Assembly (NCBI GenBank): GCA_014379585.1
Contig: JACMLN010000035.1
Location: 1 to 42,287 of the forward strand
From: Gloeobacterales cyanobacterium ES-bin-313
GTDB taxonomy: Bacteria; Cyanobacteriota; Cyanobacteriia; Gloeobacterales; Gloeobacteraceae
Reading direction: 5' to 3'
DNA length: 42,287 nucleotides
The translations under genes and the position numbers were made by a program. Positions 31,131-39,933 of the stretch are shown here, one piece after another (positions within the stretch are counted from its first letter, which is position 1; each line of letters opens with the position of its first letter). Below the pieces are notes generated by a model that saw only the letters and a list, made by a program, of their open reading frames with translations, had not been told where the DNA came from and made no database searches.

Positions 31131-33092
31131 ATGAGAAAGTCAGGGTTTGTGCTGCTTGTAAGCGCTCTAGTGCTCAGTAACGTTCAGGGAAGTTTTGCAC
31201 AGGCTCCGACGGTGCCCCCCGAAAAATCACCAGCCACGACACCACCAGTTTTACCACCGCCGGCGAGCACAGATGCTGCTCCCCCAAAAAACACGGACAC
31301 CCCGCCAGGGACAAGCCCAGATGCTCCTGCTGCTGACCCAACCAAACCGCCAGAACCTCAGGTTCTCGTCGCAGAAGTGCGGGTCAAATCATCGAAAGGC
31401 GACACACTCGCCGAAAAACTTGAAGAAAAGGTCTACAGTGCGATTCGTACCAGGCCAGGTCAGACGACGACGCGCTCTTTGTTGCAGCAAGACATCAATG
31501 CCGTCTTTGCCACTGGCTATTTCTCCGATGTCAAAGCGACCCCTGAGGATACTGCCATCGGTGTGCGGGTCACTTTCGATGTGGCTCCAAACCCTGTCCT
31601 AGAGGGGGTGAGCACCGAAGGAACGACTATTTTGCCCGAACAAGTGGTCACCGATACGTTCAAGGGTCAAGTCGGTCAAACCCTCAACTTTGGTCAATTG
31701 CAGAAAGGAGTCAAATCCCTCGAAGAATGGTACGCAGAGCGTGGCTTCGTCCTCGCCAAGGTGTCCGATGTGCAGTCGAGTCCCAATGGCAAGGTCAAAT
31801 TGATCGTCACCGAAGGGGTGATCGAGGATATCCGCGTGAAGGGCAATACGCGGACACGGGATTTCATCGTCACCCGCGAACTGAGTCTGAAGCCGGGAAC
31901 CGTCTTTAACCGAACGATTATTCAGCGGGATTTGCAGCGAGTTTTTGGCCTTGGTATTTTCAAAGATGCTTCTTTGGATTTATCACCCGGTCAGCAAGAC
32001 CCCCAAAAAGTGATCGTCAGCATCAAGATTGAAGAGAAAAATACAGGATCGATCGCGGCTGGTGCAGGGATTAACTCTGCCTACGGTTTCTTCGGTACGC
32101 TTTCATTGCAAGAACAGAACTTTGGCGGCAACAACCAAAAAGTGGGCTTTGATGTCCAGGGTGGCGGCCAGATCCTGCTGTTTAACTTAGGGTTCACAGA
32201 CCCCTGGATCGCTGGAGATCCAGATCACACTTCGGTGAGCGTGAACCTCTTCAACCGTCAAGCTTTTAGCTACGTCTTTAATGGCGGAAATGTCGGTGTC
32301 GGTGAAACAGGAACCATCGGCCAAACCCCTCGCGAAAATCGTCTCGGACTCGGTGTCGTCTTTGGCCGTCCCCTAGACAATGGCTGGCGGGCTTCGGCGG
32401 GTGTCCGCACTGAATCGGTTCAACTGCGGGACTTTCTGGGAAGAGCGTATGCGCTTGATACCCAGGGCAACCCACTCACCATCAGCGGCAATACCTCAGA
32501 CAACCTATTCTTCTTACAGGCAGCGGCGATCCGTGACACCCGCGACAACCCCAGTGCGCCGCGTACTGGTTCATCCATACGCCTAAGTACAGACCAGTCA
32601 CTGCCCTTCCCGTTTTTAGGGACTGTGTTCTTTAACCGACCGACAGTGGCCTACAGCCAATTCATCCCCGTGGATATCTTGCCCTGGGGCAAAGGCAAAC
32701 AGGTTTTTGCCTTTAATTCGACCATCGGTTCTGTGTTTGGCGATCTGCCTCCCTACGAAGCCTTTAACTTGGGAGGTGGCAACTCAGTGCGGGGCTACCT
32801 CGAAGGCAGTCTGGCGACGGGGCGTTCCTTCATGATCAACTCGGCAGAACTGCGGTTTCCCGTGTTTGATCCCGTCGGTGCAGCTATCTTTGCGGACTAC
32901 GGGACAGATCTCAACTCAGGATCAGCCGTACTTGGTGCGCCAGGGGTGATCCGTGGGCGACCGGGCGCTGGCCTTGGCATCGGAGCAGGTGTGCGCGTGC
33001 AATCCCCCCTCGGTGCATTGCGTATCGACTACGCCTTCAACAGCATCGGTACACCGAGCCAGGTGCACTTTGGTTTGGGAGAGAAATTTTAG
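31131..33092 (+). CDS. bamA: Omp85/BamA-type outer membrane assembly protein
   Basis: BamA folds beta-barrel proteins into the outer membrane. The protein (653 residues from 31131; an ATG at 31104 adds nine) has a signal peptide (MRKSGFVLLVSALVLSNVQG), then a Pro/Thr/Ala-rich linker of about 60 residues. POTRA domains follow, as in cyanobacterial Omp85: VAEVRVKSSKGDTLAEKLEE, FDVAPNPVLEGVSTEGTTIL, VIEDIRVKGNTRTRDFIVTR. The C-terminal barrel has NFGGNNQKVGFDVQG, GGNSVRGYLEG and the closing HFGLGEKF with terminal Phe. It heads the lipid A cluster. The long disordered linker ahead of the POTRAs is a notable feature. Confidence 0.9.
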   Translation: MRKSGFVLLVSALVLSNVQGSFAQAPTVPPEKSPATTPPVLPPPASTDAAPPKNTDTPPGTSPDAPAADPTKPPEPQVLVAEVRVKSSKGDTLAEKLEEKVYSAIRTRPGQTTTRSLLQQDINAVFATGYFSDVKATPEDTAIGVRVTFDVAPNPVLEGVSTEGTTILPEQVVTDTFKGQVGQTLNFGQLQKGVKSLEEWYAERGFVLAKVSDVQSSPNGKVKLIVTEGVIEDIRVKGNTRTRDFIVTRELSLKPGTVFNRTIIQRDLQRVFGLGIFKDASLDLSPGQQDPQKVIVSIKIEEKNTGSIAAGAGINSAYGFFGTLSLQEQNFGGNNQKVGFDVQGGGQILLFNLGFTDPWIAGDPDHTSVSVNLFNRQAFSYVFNGGNVGVGETGTIGQTPRENRLGLGVVFGRPLDNGWRASAGVRTESVQLRDFLGRAYALDTQGNPLTISGNTSDNLFFLQAAAIRDTRDNPSAPRTGSSIRLSTDQSLPFPFLGTVFFNRPTVAYSQFIPVDILPWGKGKQVFAFNSTIGSVFGDLPPYEAFNLGGGNSVRGYLEGSLATGRSFMINSAELRFPVFDPVGAAIFADYGTDLNSGSAVLGAPGVIRGRPGAGLGIGAGVRVQSPLGALRIDYAFNSIGTPSQVHFGLGEKF

Positions 33093-33198
33093 ATGGGCTT
33101 GACTTTCCGGGGCGCGACCCTGATGCAGAGGGTTCAATGTCTTCTTCTTGGGGTTGGTGCGCGAGTGCTTCACGTTGCCTATCCGAAGAACTAATAGA

Positions 33199-34062
33199 AT
33201 GCAACATACTCTGCCATCGACGATCAGCTACTCAGGGACGACTTTGCACCGTGGGTTACACACGACTGTTCATGTTCACCCTGCACCAGCGCATACAGGC
33301 CGCATTTTCGTGCGCACTGACTTGCCAGGATCGCCCGAAGTGCCAGCGCGCTTCGAATATGTCCAGCCCACCGCTCTGTCTACAGCCCTAGTCGCCCATG
33401 GGGTAGAAGTGCAAACCCCTGAGCACCTTCTCTCAGCCCTCTACGCCCTCGGCATCGACAACTGCCGTATTGAGATCGATGGGCCGGAAGTCCCCATTCT
33501 CGATGGTTCTGCTGTGGGCTATGTTAGCAAGGCTCACTTTGGCGGAAATCTTACAGAGCAGTCGGCTCAACGTCCCTACTACAAAATCGCGTCAGCGATC
33601 ACGGTCTACGACCGGGACAGTTGGGTGTCAGCGATCCCCTCCACTGAGCCTGGATTGCGACTCAGTTACGCCATCGACTTTCCCCATCCTCTGATCGGCA
33701 AACAATGGCACAGTTTTGTCTGTACCCCTGAGACCTTTGCCCAAGAGATTGCTCCGGCACGCACTTTTACCCTGCAAGCTTACGTAGATGCGATGCGTGC
33801 CAAAGGCTTGATCCAGGGGGGAAGTTTAGCATGTGCCTTGGTGCTGGGGGATGAAGGCTGGTTGGAGCCACCGACTTGGGAAAACGAGCCGGTACGCCAT
33901 AAGCTGCTCGATCTCGTCGGGGATCTAAGTTTGTCCGGTTTGGTTCTTGAAGGACATATCGTTGCCTACAAAGCAGGGCATACTCTCCATGGTCAATTGG
34001 CCGAAAAATTGTATTCTGAGTACGAGAAACACCATGGTCTTAGCGCCTCAAATCCCGTCTGA
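33199..34062 (+). CDS. lpxC: UDP-3-O-acyl-N-acetylglucosamine deacetylase
   Basis: LpxC carries out the committed, zinc-dependent step of lipid A synthesis. The 287-residue protein has [17 protein letters not shown] with the first zinc His, [29 protein letters not shown] with the His and Asp ligands, and the C-terminal [13 protein letters not shown] with the general-acid-type His. The start at 33199 ([13 protein letters not shown]) is chosen because the family starts just before TLxxxxSYSG-GLH; a start at 33148 would add 17 residues. It is 106 bases after bamA and its end overlaps the likely fabZ start. Confidence 0.92.
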   Translation: MQHTLPSTISYSGTTLHRGLHTTVHVHPAPAHTGRIFVRTDLPGSPEVPARFEYVQPTALSTALVAHGVEVQTPEHLLSALYALGIDNCRIEIDGPEVPILDGSAVGYVSKAHFGGNLTEQSAQRPYYKIASAITVYDRDSWVSAIPSTEPGLRLSYAIDFPHPLIGKQWHSFVCTPETFAQEIAPARTFTLQAYVDAMRAKGLIQGGSLACALVLGDEGWLEPPTWENEPVRHKLLDLVGDLSLSGLVLEGHIVAYKAGHTLHGQLAEKLYSEYEKHHGLSASNPV

Positions 34063-34525
34063 CACGTCATCCAAAGTGCCAGAGAACATGTCACCAAAAG
34101 TGCTAGAAAACACCGAAATCCAGAAAATCTTGGCACACCGCTACCCCTTCTTGTTGGTAGATCGGATCATTGATTACGAGCCAGGCGTCCGGGCAGTCGG
34201 CATCAAAAATGTGACGATCAACGAACCCCACTTCCAAGGCCACTTCCCCACCCGTCCCCTGATGCCCGGTGCTTTGATCATCGAAGCGATGGCTCAAGTC
34301 GGTGGAATTGTCTGCGGTCAGCTACCAGTTGCCCTCGGCAAAATCCCCCTCCTCGTCGGTGTCAACAAAGCACGCTTTCGCCGCCAAGTCATTCCTGGCG
34401 ACCAAGTCGTGATTACCGCTGATCAGTTGCGAGTCAAAAAGCACTTTGGCATCATGCAAACCAAAGCAGAAGTGATGGGCGAAATGGTTGCTGAAGCTGA
34501 AATCATGTTTTCGCTAGTCCAATAA
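34034..34525 (+). CDS. fabZ: 3-hydroxyacyl-ACP dehydratase FabZ
   Basis: FabZ dehydrates beta-hydroxyacyl-ACP in fatty acid synthesis, competing with LpxA for the same substrate. The 163-residue product has [20 protein letters not shown], then [20 protein letters not shown] with catalytic His and Glu, and AKIPLLVG-type [13 protein letters not shown]. Starts at 34034 (overlapping lpxC by 29 bases) and 34088 (no overlap, ten residues before the conserved core) are both possible; neither has a strong ribosome site. Position between lpxC and lpxA is the classical arrangement. Confidence 0.92.
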   Translation: MVLAPQIPSDTSSKVPENMSPKVLENTEIQKILAHRYPFLLVDRIIDYEPGVRAVGIKNVTINEPHFQGHFPTRPLMPGALIIEAMAQVGGIVCGQLPVALGKIPLLVGVNKARFRRQVIPGDQVVITADQLRVKKHFGIMQTKAEVMGEMVAEAEIMFSLVQ

Positions 34526-34553
34526 CTTCCGACATGCCACAATCGTCTCAATC

Positions 34554-35408
34554 ATGAATCAAACTGCTGTACCCACTGCCTTGAGACACCCTACTGCTGT
34601 CATTCACCCGAGGGCTGACGTTCATCCCACGGCGTCCATCGGTGCCTATGCGGTGGTTGGGGAACATGTACGGATTGGGGCGGAGACAATTGTCGGCCCC
34701 CACGTCGTGATTGAGGGCTGGACGGAGATTGGGGTAGGCAACGAAATTTATAGCGGTGCCTCGATTGGAGCCGCCCCCCAAGATCTCAAGTACGGCGGGG
34801 AGCCAAGCCGCGTCGTGATCGGCAACTACAATGTCATCCGCGAATATGTGACGATCAACCGCGCCACGGTCACTGATGGCGAGGATGCCACGATCCTTGG
34901 GGACAATAACTTGCTGATGGCCTACGTCCACATCGGTCACAACTGTGTCCTAGGGGATCGGGTGATCATTACCAACACGGTCTCGTTGGCGGGGCACGTC
35001 CACATCGAGTCCAAAGCCAGAATTGGCGGCATGGTTGGAGTGCACCAGTTCGTCCATATTGGACGGCTCGCCATGGTCGGTGGTATGGCTCGCGTCGATC
35101 GCGATATTCCGCCCTACACGCTCGTCGAAGGCCACCCAGCGCGGGTACGTGGGTTTAACTGGATCGGCCTAGAGCGCTCAGGCATTTCTGAGAGCGAAGA
35201 TCCGACGAGTTTTAAATTGCTCAAACAAGCTTATCGCCTCCTGTACCGCTCGGGTGGACGGCCTCTAGAGCAAAGCCTCAAAGAATTGCAAAACCTTGAA
35301 AGCAATCCTCATGTCGAGCATCTGTATCACTTCTTAAGTGCTTCCGTGGGGGACAAAAAGCGCCGTGGCCCGACTCCCCCCGTCCGCAAGCGCGCAGCCC
35401 ACGACTGA
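34554..35408 (+). CDS. lpxA: Acyl-ACP--UDP-N-acetylglucosamine O-acyltransferase
   Basis: LpxA is the first enzyme of lipid A synthesis, a left-handed beta-helix. The 284-residue protein shows hexapeptide-type repeats from about residue 15 to 190 (VHPTASIGAYAVVGEHVRIG, VGPHVVIEGWTEIG). It also has NVIREYVTINRATVTDGEDA, HIGHNCVLGDRVIITNTVSL with the catalytic-type His, GHVHIESKARIGGMVGVHQF, and ASVGD-like C-terminal helices. The extra C-terminal basic tail (KKRRGPTPPVRKRAAHD) is unusual. Its TGA overlaps the ATG of lpxB by one base (TGATG). Confidence 0.93.
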   Translation: MNQTAVPTALRHPTAVIHPRADVHPTASIGAYAVVGEHVRIGAETIVGPHVVIEGWTEIGVGNEIYSGASIGAAPQDLKYGGEPSRVVIGNYNVIREYVTINRATVTDGEDATILGDNNLLMAYVHIGHNCVLGDRVIITNTVSLAGHVHIESKARIGGMVGVHQFVHIGRLAMVGGMARVDRDIPPYTLVEGHPARVRGFNWIGLERSGISESEDPTSFKLLKQAYRLLYRSGGRPLEQSLKELQNLESNPHVEHLYHFLSASVGDKKRRGPTPPVRKRAAHD

Positions 35409-36565
35409 TGCGTATCTTTGTCAGCACAGGAGAGGTTTCCGGGGATCTCCACGCTAGCCATTTGATCAAAGCACTGCTCGATAAAGATCCAACCCTCGAA
35501 ATCCAGGGGCTAGGTGGCCAACGCATGGCCAGTCTGGGCATTCCGCTCCTCGCTGATACCACCACACTCAGTTCCATCGGCCTCGTCGAAGCGATTCCGT
35601 TTATCGTCCCCACCCTGCGCATTCAAGCAAAACTCAAAAGCTTTCTAAAAAACTTTCGCCCTGACTTGGTGATCTTGATCGACTACATCGGCTCCAATGT
35701 CAAAGTGGGCAAAATTGCCCGCCAACTCGGCATCCCGGTGGTCTACTACATTGCGCCCCAAGAGTGGGTGTGGAGCACTTTTCAAAAAGATACCAGTGCA
35801 ATCGTCGCTTTCACCGACTTGATTTTGGCGATCTTTCCCGAAGAAGCCCGCTACTACCAAAAATTTGGGGCGAAAGTGGAGTGGATCGGTCATCCTTTGA
35901 CCGATATTGTCCACGCCAAAATGAGCCGTTCTGCTTTTCGTGCCCACATGGAAACCCCAGAATCGGCTCCTGTCGTTGTTTTGGCTCCTGCTTCGCGCAA
36001 CCAAGAACTGCGCTATTTAATGCCTGTGCTCTTTGAAACTGCCCGCAATATCAAAGCCCAAATCCCAAATGTCCAATTTTGGCTGGCGCTTTCTACTGCC
36101 AAGTTCAAATCAGCCGTCGAGACAGCCGCCCAAGCCTACGGTCTCCAGGCAAAATTCATTCCCAAAAGCCAGACCTACGATGCCCTCGCTGCCGCTGATC
36201 TCCTCCTTACCAAGTCCGGAACGATCAACCTTGAAGCCGCCCTGCTCGGCCTCCCCCAAGTCGTCGCCTACCGCGTCGATCCCAAAACTTTTTTGATCGG
36301 CAAACTGCTCAAATTCAAAATTCCGTTCATGTCCCCGGTCAACCTCGTCGAGATGCGCAAGATCGTGCCGGAGTTCTTGCAAGATGAGGCCAGTGCCGAG
36401 AATTTGACCCAAGTCAGCCTTGAACTGCTACAAAATCCCGAAGTCGCCGCCAAAATGCGCTTCGAATACACCCAGATACGCAAAGGTCTTGGGGAGGAAG
36501 GCGCGATCTCGCGAGGGGCTGAAGCGATCTTGTCAGTCTTGAATGTACTCCCCGCCAGACGTTAA
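35408..36565 (+). CDS. lpxB: Lipid-A-disaccharide synthase
   Basis: LpxB joins UDP-2,3-diacylglucosamine to lipid X (GT19). The 385-residue protein starts MRIFVSTGEVSGDLHASHLI, with QGLGGQRMASLGI, VILIDYIGSNVKVGKIARQL, VVYYIAPQEWVWS, LTDIVHAKMSRS, PASRNQELRYLMPV, LLTKSGTINLEAALLG and PQVVAYRVDPKTF. All family motifs appear in order. lpxD and lpxH are not in this cluster. The last 33 bases overlap the end of the converging DUF4346 gene. Confidence 0.93.
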   Translation: MRIFVSTGEVSGDLHASHLIKALLDKDPTLEIQGLGGQRMASLGIPLLADTTTLSSIGLVEAIPFIVPTLRIQAKLKSFLKNFRPDLVILIDYIGSNVKVGKIARQLGIPVVYYIAPQEWVWSTFQKDTSAIVAFTDLILAIFPEEARYYQKFGAKVEWIGHPLTDIVHAKMSRSAFRAHMETPESAPVVVLAPASRNQELRYLMPVLFETARNIKAQIPNVQFWLALSTAKFKSAVETAAQAYGLQAKFIPKSQTYDALAAADLLLTKSGTINLEAALLGLPQVVAYRVDPKTFLIGKLLKFKIPFMSPVNLVEMRKIVPEFLQDEASAENLTQVSLELLQNPEVAAKMRFEYTQIRKGLGEEGAISRGAEAILSVLNVLPARR

Positions 36566-36949
36566 AGCCTGTTGCGCCCGCATCAATTCGCGTCCTAGGT
36601 AGGCTGCATGGCTCATTTGGGTGGCAACTGGTTGTCCTGGAGATTCGAGAAGTTGCACGCACATCTGTTTGGCTGTGTAGGCCGTGTAGGTGCCCAACAG
36701 GGGGGTTGAAACAGGCCCGCAGGCAGAAAGGGGCTTGCCAGTCTCTGGATCGACGGCCAGACCTTGATCGTTGACCGTCATGCCAAAGTGTCTGACCACC
36801 AGTAATCCCTGTTCACGATCCAGGGAGATCAAAAAGTAACCTGCTGGATCTAGATAGATATGGCGGTTGGAGAGCTTGTCATCGATCTCTTGAATCTGCC
36901 GAGAAATTTGCTGAATCATTGGTGCTATCAACTTTTGAGCCACTTCCAT
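36533..36949 (-). CDS. DUF4346-domain protein
   Basis: The protein (138 residues from the ATG at 36949) matches the small cyanobacterial DUF4346 family: DDKLSNRHIYLDPAGYFLIS, LDREQGLLVVRHFGMT, GLAVDPETGKPLSACG, YTAYTAKQMCVQLL, ATQMSHAAYLGRELMRAQQA. The function is unknown; the domain also occurs with methyltransferase or pteridine proteins. A longer frame extends upstream to 37096, but its extra residues show no family resemblance and would overlap the rubredoxin leader. It converges with and overlaps lpxB. Confidence 0.78.
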   Translation of the reverse strand: MEVAQKLIAPMIQQISRQIQEIDDKLSNRHIYLDPAGYFLISLDREQGLLVVRHFGMTVNDQGLAVDPETGKPLSACGPVSTPLLGTYTAYTAKQMCVQLLESPGQPVATQMSHAAYLGRELMRAQQALTSGGEYIQD

Positions 36950-37068
36950 CCTATGCACGGCAATCAAGCGCGTCAAACCCGCGCCGAGTCCGGTACAATA
37001 CGCTATCCTGCTAATATGAGGAAAGTTAAGATTTCCTTCACAATTCCATCTAGCCATCCGGTTTTGCC

Positions 37069-37404
37069 ATGACCACGCGGGTTTCAGATCCGACAAAACT
37101 TAACCGCTACGAGTGCCGCACCTGCGGCTACATCTACGAGCCTACTGACGGTGATCCTTACCGCAAGATCCAGATCGGGACTGCCTTTGAAGATATTCCC
37201 GATGAATGGGGTTGCCCCGTTTGCCAGTCGGGGAAAGGTCGATTCAAGAGCATTGGCCCTAAAGTCGGTACCTACGCAGGGCTTGAAGAAAATGCAGGCT
37301 TCGGGTGGGGCGTGAACATCCTCAACCCGCAAATTAAAAATCTGCTGATTTTTGGGGCGCTGTTTGCAGGCTTTTTGTTGCTCATGTCAGTTTACTTTTT
37401 ATAG
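37069..37404 (+). CDS. rubA: Membrane-anchored rubredoxin RubA
   Basis: RubA is a one-iron electron carrier needed for photosystem assembly in oxygenic phototrophs. The 111-residue protein has the rubredoxin domain with CRTCGYIYEP (Cys16, Cys19) and GCPVCQSGKGRF (Cys49, Cys52), a linker, and one C-terminal membrane segment (LLIFGALFAGFLLLMSVYF, about 91-109). It begins the rubA-ycf48-psbEFLJ gene order known from cyanobacteria. Strong call. Confidence 0.92.
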   Translation: MTTRVSDPTKLNRYECRTCGYIYEPTDGDPYRKIQIGTAFEDIPDEWGCPVCQSGKGRFKSIGPKVGTYAGLEENAGFGWGVNILNPQIKNLLIFGALFAGFLLLMSVYFL

Positions 37405-37416
37405 GCTAACGACCCG

Positions 37417-38385
37417 ATGAAAACTTTGTGGCGGGCGCTTTCGCGCGGGGCGGGTTTGATTTGTCTGTTGCTCTTAGCAGGTTGTGGTCCGCCAACGATT
37501 GAAAAGTCCCAGTGGACTGCATTCGAGACCAAACTGAGCCGTGTTGACCTCACAGATGTCAATTTTGGTTCAGAAGCCGACGGCTGGATCGTGGGCAGCC
37601 GCTCAACTTTGTTGCACACCCTCGATGGTGGCAATACCTGGAAGCAAGAAGTGCTCAAGTTGGAAAGTAAATTTCGCTTTGTTTCCGCCAGCTTCTCAGG
37701 ACAAGAAGGCTGGGTGGTCGGCGAGCCGAGTATCCTGCTCCACACCACCGACGATGGCAAATCCTGGTTTCGGATTCCTTTGGATCGCCGCCTGCCTGGA
37801 AATCCGCTGAAGATCTATGCCCTTGGGCCTCAGACGGCTGAGATCATCCTGGACGCAGGAATTGTGATCAAGACCGTCGATGGCGGCAAAAACTTCAAAG
37901 TGCTGACCCCTGGCTCCGCAGGGGGCATCCGCAGTGCCTTCCGCCAAAGCGATGGCTCCTACTGGGTCGTTTCGGCGCGAGGTGGTTCTTACCTGCACTG
38001 GACACCTGGAGATCCACAGTTCACGAACTTCCAACGCACCAGTCCCCGCCGCCTTCAGACCATGGGCTTCGGTGGTGACAAAGGCTGGATGATCAACCAA
38101 GGGGGTGAAATGCAATTCTCTTCCGACAGCGGCAAGACTTGGACACCCTACTTGTTCCCGACCCGCAACGGCATCGGCTTGATCGATGCTGGTTTCGATA
38201 GCAAAGGCAAACTTTGGAGTGTCGGTGGCAATGGTACTCTTCTCGCCACCGAAGACCTCGGCAAAACCTGGAAAGCCAACCCAGATGTAGGCCAAAAGTC
38301 TACACTGCTGCGGGTGGCCTTCTTTGGGGAGAAGGGCTTCGCCATTGGTCAAAATGGCAGTCTGCTGCGTTACACACCTCAATAA
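37417..38385 (+). CDS. ycf48: Photosystem II assembly factor Ycf48 (HCF136)
   Basis: Ycf48 binds early D1-containing PSII assembly intermediates. The 322-residue protein has a lipoprotein signal ([10 protein letters not shown], Cys23). The mature part is a seven-bladed propeller with repeated W-x-VG and T-x-DGG-x-xW elements ([60 protein letters not shown]). It follows rubA by 12 bases and precedes psbE, the standard cyanobacterial order. Confidence 0.93.
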   Translation: MKTLWRALSRGAGLICLLLLAGCGPPTIEKSQWTAFETKLSRVDLTDVNFGSEADGWIVGSRSTLLHTLDGGNTWKQEVLKLESKFRFVSASFSGQEGWVVGEPSILLHTTDDGKSWFRIPLDRRLPGNPLKIYALGPQTAEIILDAGIVIKTVDGGKNFKVLTPGSAGGIRSAFRQSDGSYWVVSARGGSYLHWTPGDPQFTNFQRTSPRRLQTMGFGGDKGWMINQGGEMQFSSDSGKTWTPYLFPTRNGIGLIDAGFDSKGKLWSVGGNGTLLATEDLGKTWKANPDVGQKSTLLRVAFFGEKGFAIGQNGSLLRYTPQ

Positions 38386-38431
38386 AGAAAAACCTTGTTG
38401 TCTTGCGTAATGTTCCGTATCATTGTGTTCA

Positions 38432-38448
38432 TATAATGCCATGGGAGG
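38432..38448 (+). promoter_or_regulatory. Candidate -10 and ribosome site before psbE
   Basis: TATAAT at 38432-38437 is a perfect -10 box, but no convincing -35 lies at the normal distance. GGGAGG at 38443-38448 is a strong ribosome site, 10 bases before the psbE ATG. A start point about 7 bases after the box would make a very short leader beginning within the ribosome site, so the main promoter could lie further upstream, in or before ycf48. Confidence 0.35.
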
Positions 38449-38458
38449 CTCTTACCCT

Positions 38459-38719
38459 ATGTCCTCAGCACCGCGCAGTACCGGAGAACGCCCGTTCTCA
38501 GATATCATTACCAGCACCCGCTACTGGATCATCCACATTCCCGCTCTGACCATTCTGTTTGCGAGTGGCTTCTTGTTCGTAAAGACCGGCCTTGCCTACG
38601 ACGCCTTCGGCACCCCGCGTCCCGACGAGTACTACACCCAAGATGGCAACAAGCGACCCATCGTCACCAATCGCTTCGAAGCCAAGCAACAGTTAACCGA
38701 AAGCACAAACAAGAAGTAG
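38459..38719 (+). CDS. psbE: Cytochrome b559 alpha subunit
   Basis: PsbE pairs with PsbF to hold the haem of cytochrome b559 in photosystem II. The 86-residue protein has [20 protein letters not shown], with the haem-ligand His26 at the stromal/cytoplasmic end of one membrane segment. [20 protein letters not shown] and [10 protein letters not shown] follow in the lumenal part. The start is the ATG at 38459, after GGGAGG; starts further upstream extend into unrelated sequence. First gene of psbEFLJ. Confidence 0.96.
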   Translation: MSSAPRSTGERPFSDIITSTRYWIIHIPALTILFASGFLFVKTGLAYDAFGTPRPDEYYTQDGNKRPIVTNRFEAKQQLTESTNKK

Positions 38720-38738
38720 TTTCTCAGGAAAATTCGTC

Positions 38739-38885
38739 ATGGCTACAACAACCAACAAAGCTGGGACACCTCAGCCCGTTTCCTACCCAGTGTTTACTGT
38801 CCGCTGGCTGGCAGTACATGCCCTTGCTGTTCCTGCTATTTTCTTTATTGGCGCGCTTGCTGCAATGCAGTTCATTCAGCGCTAA
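38739..38885 (+). CDS. psbF: Cytochrome b559 beta subunit
   Basis: The 48-residue protein supplies the second haem His (His27 in [14 protein letters not shown]) and a single membrane helix ([18 protein letters not shown]). It has a somewhat extended N-terminus ([17 protein letters not shown]). 19 bases after psbE; AGGAA precedes the ATG. Sequence certain. Confidence 0.96.
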   Translation: MATTTNKAGTPQPVSYPVFTVRWLAVHALAVPAIFFIGALAAMQFIQR

Positions 38886-38912
38886 GATACCAACTGTCGT
38901 CGGAGCCTGATT

Positions 38913-39026
38913 GTGAGCAAAGATCCAAAGAATCCAGGGGTTGAACTCAACCGTACCTCTCTCTACATGGGTTTGGTACTTGTCTTGGTGATCATTTTGT
39001 TGTTCTCTAGTTACATCATCAACTAG
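38913..39026 (+). CDS. psbL: Photosystem II protein L
   Basis: The 37-residue protein begins with [23 protein letters not shown], then [17 protein letters not shown]. The motif [11 protein letters not shown] and the end FSSY-xxN identify PsbL, a single-helix subunit at the PSII dimer interface needed for the acceptor side. It is slightly shorter and differs at the N-terminus from typical 38-39 residue forms. GGAG at 38902-38905 is the ribosome site. Confidence 0.94.
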   Translation: MSKDPKNPGVELNRTSLYMGLVLVLVIILLFSSYIIN

Positions 39027-39050
39027 CCTTTCAAGGAGTGCTGGATCGCC

Positions 39051-39161
39051 ATGCCTGATAGAATTCCTTTGTGGATGGTAGGAGTCATTGCTGGTCTCGG
39101 GGCAATTGCTGTCCTCGGCCTATTCTTCTACGGTTCCTACGCGGGTGTTGGTTCAGCCTAA
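39051..39161 (+). CDS. psbJ: Photosystem II protein J
   Basis: The 36-residue single-helix protein reads [20 protein letters not shown] and ends [14 protein letters not shown], the PsbJ signature. PsbJ tunes electron flow between QA and QB and aids assembly. AAGGAG sits 11 bases before the ATG. Last gene of the psbEFLJ set. Confidence 0.95.
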   Translation: MPDRIPLWMVGVIAGLGAIAVLGLFFYGSYAGVGSA

Positions 39162-39486
39162 GCTGACAAACACCGCCGCCTGGGTGTGGAGTTTGTCTTC
39201 ACGCCTGTTTTTAATATAAACGCTTACACATGCCATCATTGAGCCGTTCATAGGACGAGCGAAAAGATGGCAAAGGGCGAAAAAGTTTTGGATGGCTGCT
39301 ACAGAATAGTCACGGCACGAGGTACAGGCGGATTAAACGTATCTGGCAGGGGACACGCGCAGGCGGGGAGTGCTGAGAAAGCCTTCGTGCGCTCGGTAAG
39401 CAAAGGTGTGTGGCACTGTGCGGAATAGTTTTTCCCAACTAGGGAGAAGCTAACATATTGAAACACTCCCTTGATGTGAGGTTGAT
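39162..39486 (+). other. 325-base region after psbJ: no assured gene, possible RNA structure
   Basis: Just after psbJ, GACAAAC (39165-39171) pairs with GTTTGTC (39191-39197) and inner ACACC can pair with GGTGT; a T run follows about 10 bases later, so this may be a terminator. Further on, GCGCAGGC and GCC-TTCG-TGCGC (about 39358-39394) can form an 8-bp bulged stem. TTCCC-AACTA-GGGAG lies at about 39432-39446. No known RNA family was recognised (tmRNA, RNase P, SRP RNA, TPP and cobalamin elements were considered). A 53-codon frame lies inside. Confidence 0.4.
39267..39428 (+). CDS. Possible 53-residue small protein (doubtful)
   Basis: An ATG at 39267 opens a frame of 53 codons (MAKGEKVLDGCYRIVTARGT, then SGRGHAQAGSAEKAF), ending in TAG. 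AGGA lies 11 bases upstream. It is basic, Gly/Ala-rich and has no recognised family. A frame of this size could occur by chance, and the same DNA may fold as RNA. Confidence 0.22.
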   Translation: MAKGEKVLDGCYRIVTARGTGGLNVSGRGHAQAGSAEKAFVRSVSKGVWHCAE

Positions 39487-39855
39487 ATGGCGGAAAATAA
39501 TGATTTTTTAGATCGGCGCTTCGAACAGCAGGCCAATTTAATGGTCGATTTGCGGGTTGCTCAGATTATGACGGACAAGCAGATTAATGAACTGTCTAAG
39601 TCCATTGCAGAATTTCGCGCCAATGCTAACGAAGTGTTCGGGCCTATCCTCTTGAACCATGAAGAGCGTATGAAAAAATACGACGAGCAGATGGAAAAGC
39701 AGCAGCAGCAAATAGACAAGCATGACGAGCGCATGGAGGCAATGCAACAAAGCATCGATGCCCATACCAAAAATATCGAAGACCTCTACCGCTCCCAAGG
39801 GCATCTCCTGCGCCGTCTCTTTGGGGAAGACCTCGGTACTAATGCGCCAGCTTGA
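39487..39855 (+). CDS. Coiled-coil protein of unknown function
   Basis: The 122-residue hydrophilic protein is almost wholly helical, with a coiled-coil core of about residues 25-105 (EQMEKQQQQIDKHDERMEAM, QQSIDAHTKNIEDLY), and ends in LLRRLFGEDLG. GAGG precedes the ATG closely. It has no membrane segment or signal. No family is recognised. The downstream genes are on the other strand. Confidence 0.6.
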   Translation: MAENNDFLDRRFEQQANLMVDLRVAQIMTDKQINELSKSIAEFRANANEVFGPILLNHEERMKKYDEQMEKQQQQIDKHDERMEAMQQSIDAHTKNIEDLYRSQGHLLRRLFGEDLGTNAPA

Positions 39856-39933
39856 AGAGAAAACACTGGGTTTCCAGGTGCATTCCATCGCGCATCAAAG
39901 ACCTCCTCATGAAGATCTTTGGAAATCAATCAT

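Noticed and set aside
36950-37096. Longer N-terminus for the DUF4346 protein
   Set aside because: The added 49 residues do not resemble the family start and would run into the rubA leader.
37696-38442. 248-codon minus-strand frame opposite ycf48
   Set aside because: Antisense shadow of the ycf48 repeats; the plus strand is certain.
38740-39161. Absence of annotated frames after psbE, as if the operon were truncated
   Set aside because: psbF, psbL and psbJ are there but encode only 36-48 residues, so they are simply very short.
39300-39440. TPP, cobalamin or other riboswitch suggested by GCTGAGA and GGCACTG
   Set aside because: Only short words match; the partner conserved segments of these riboswitches are missing.
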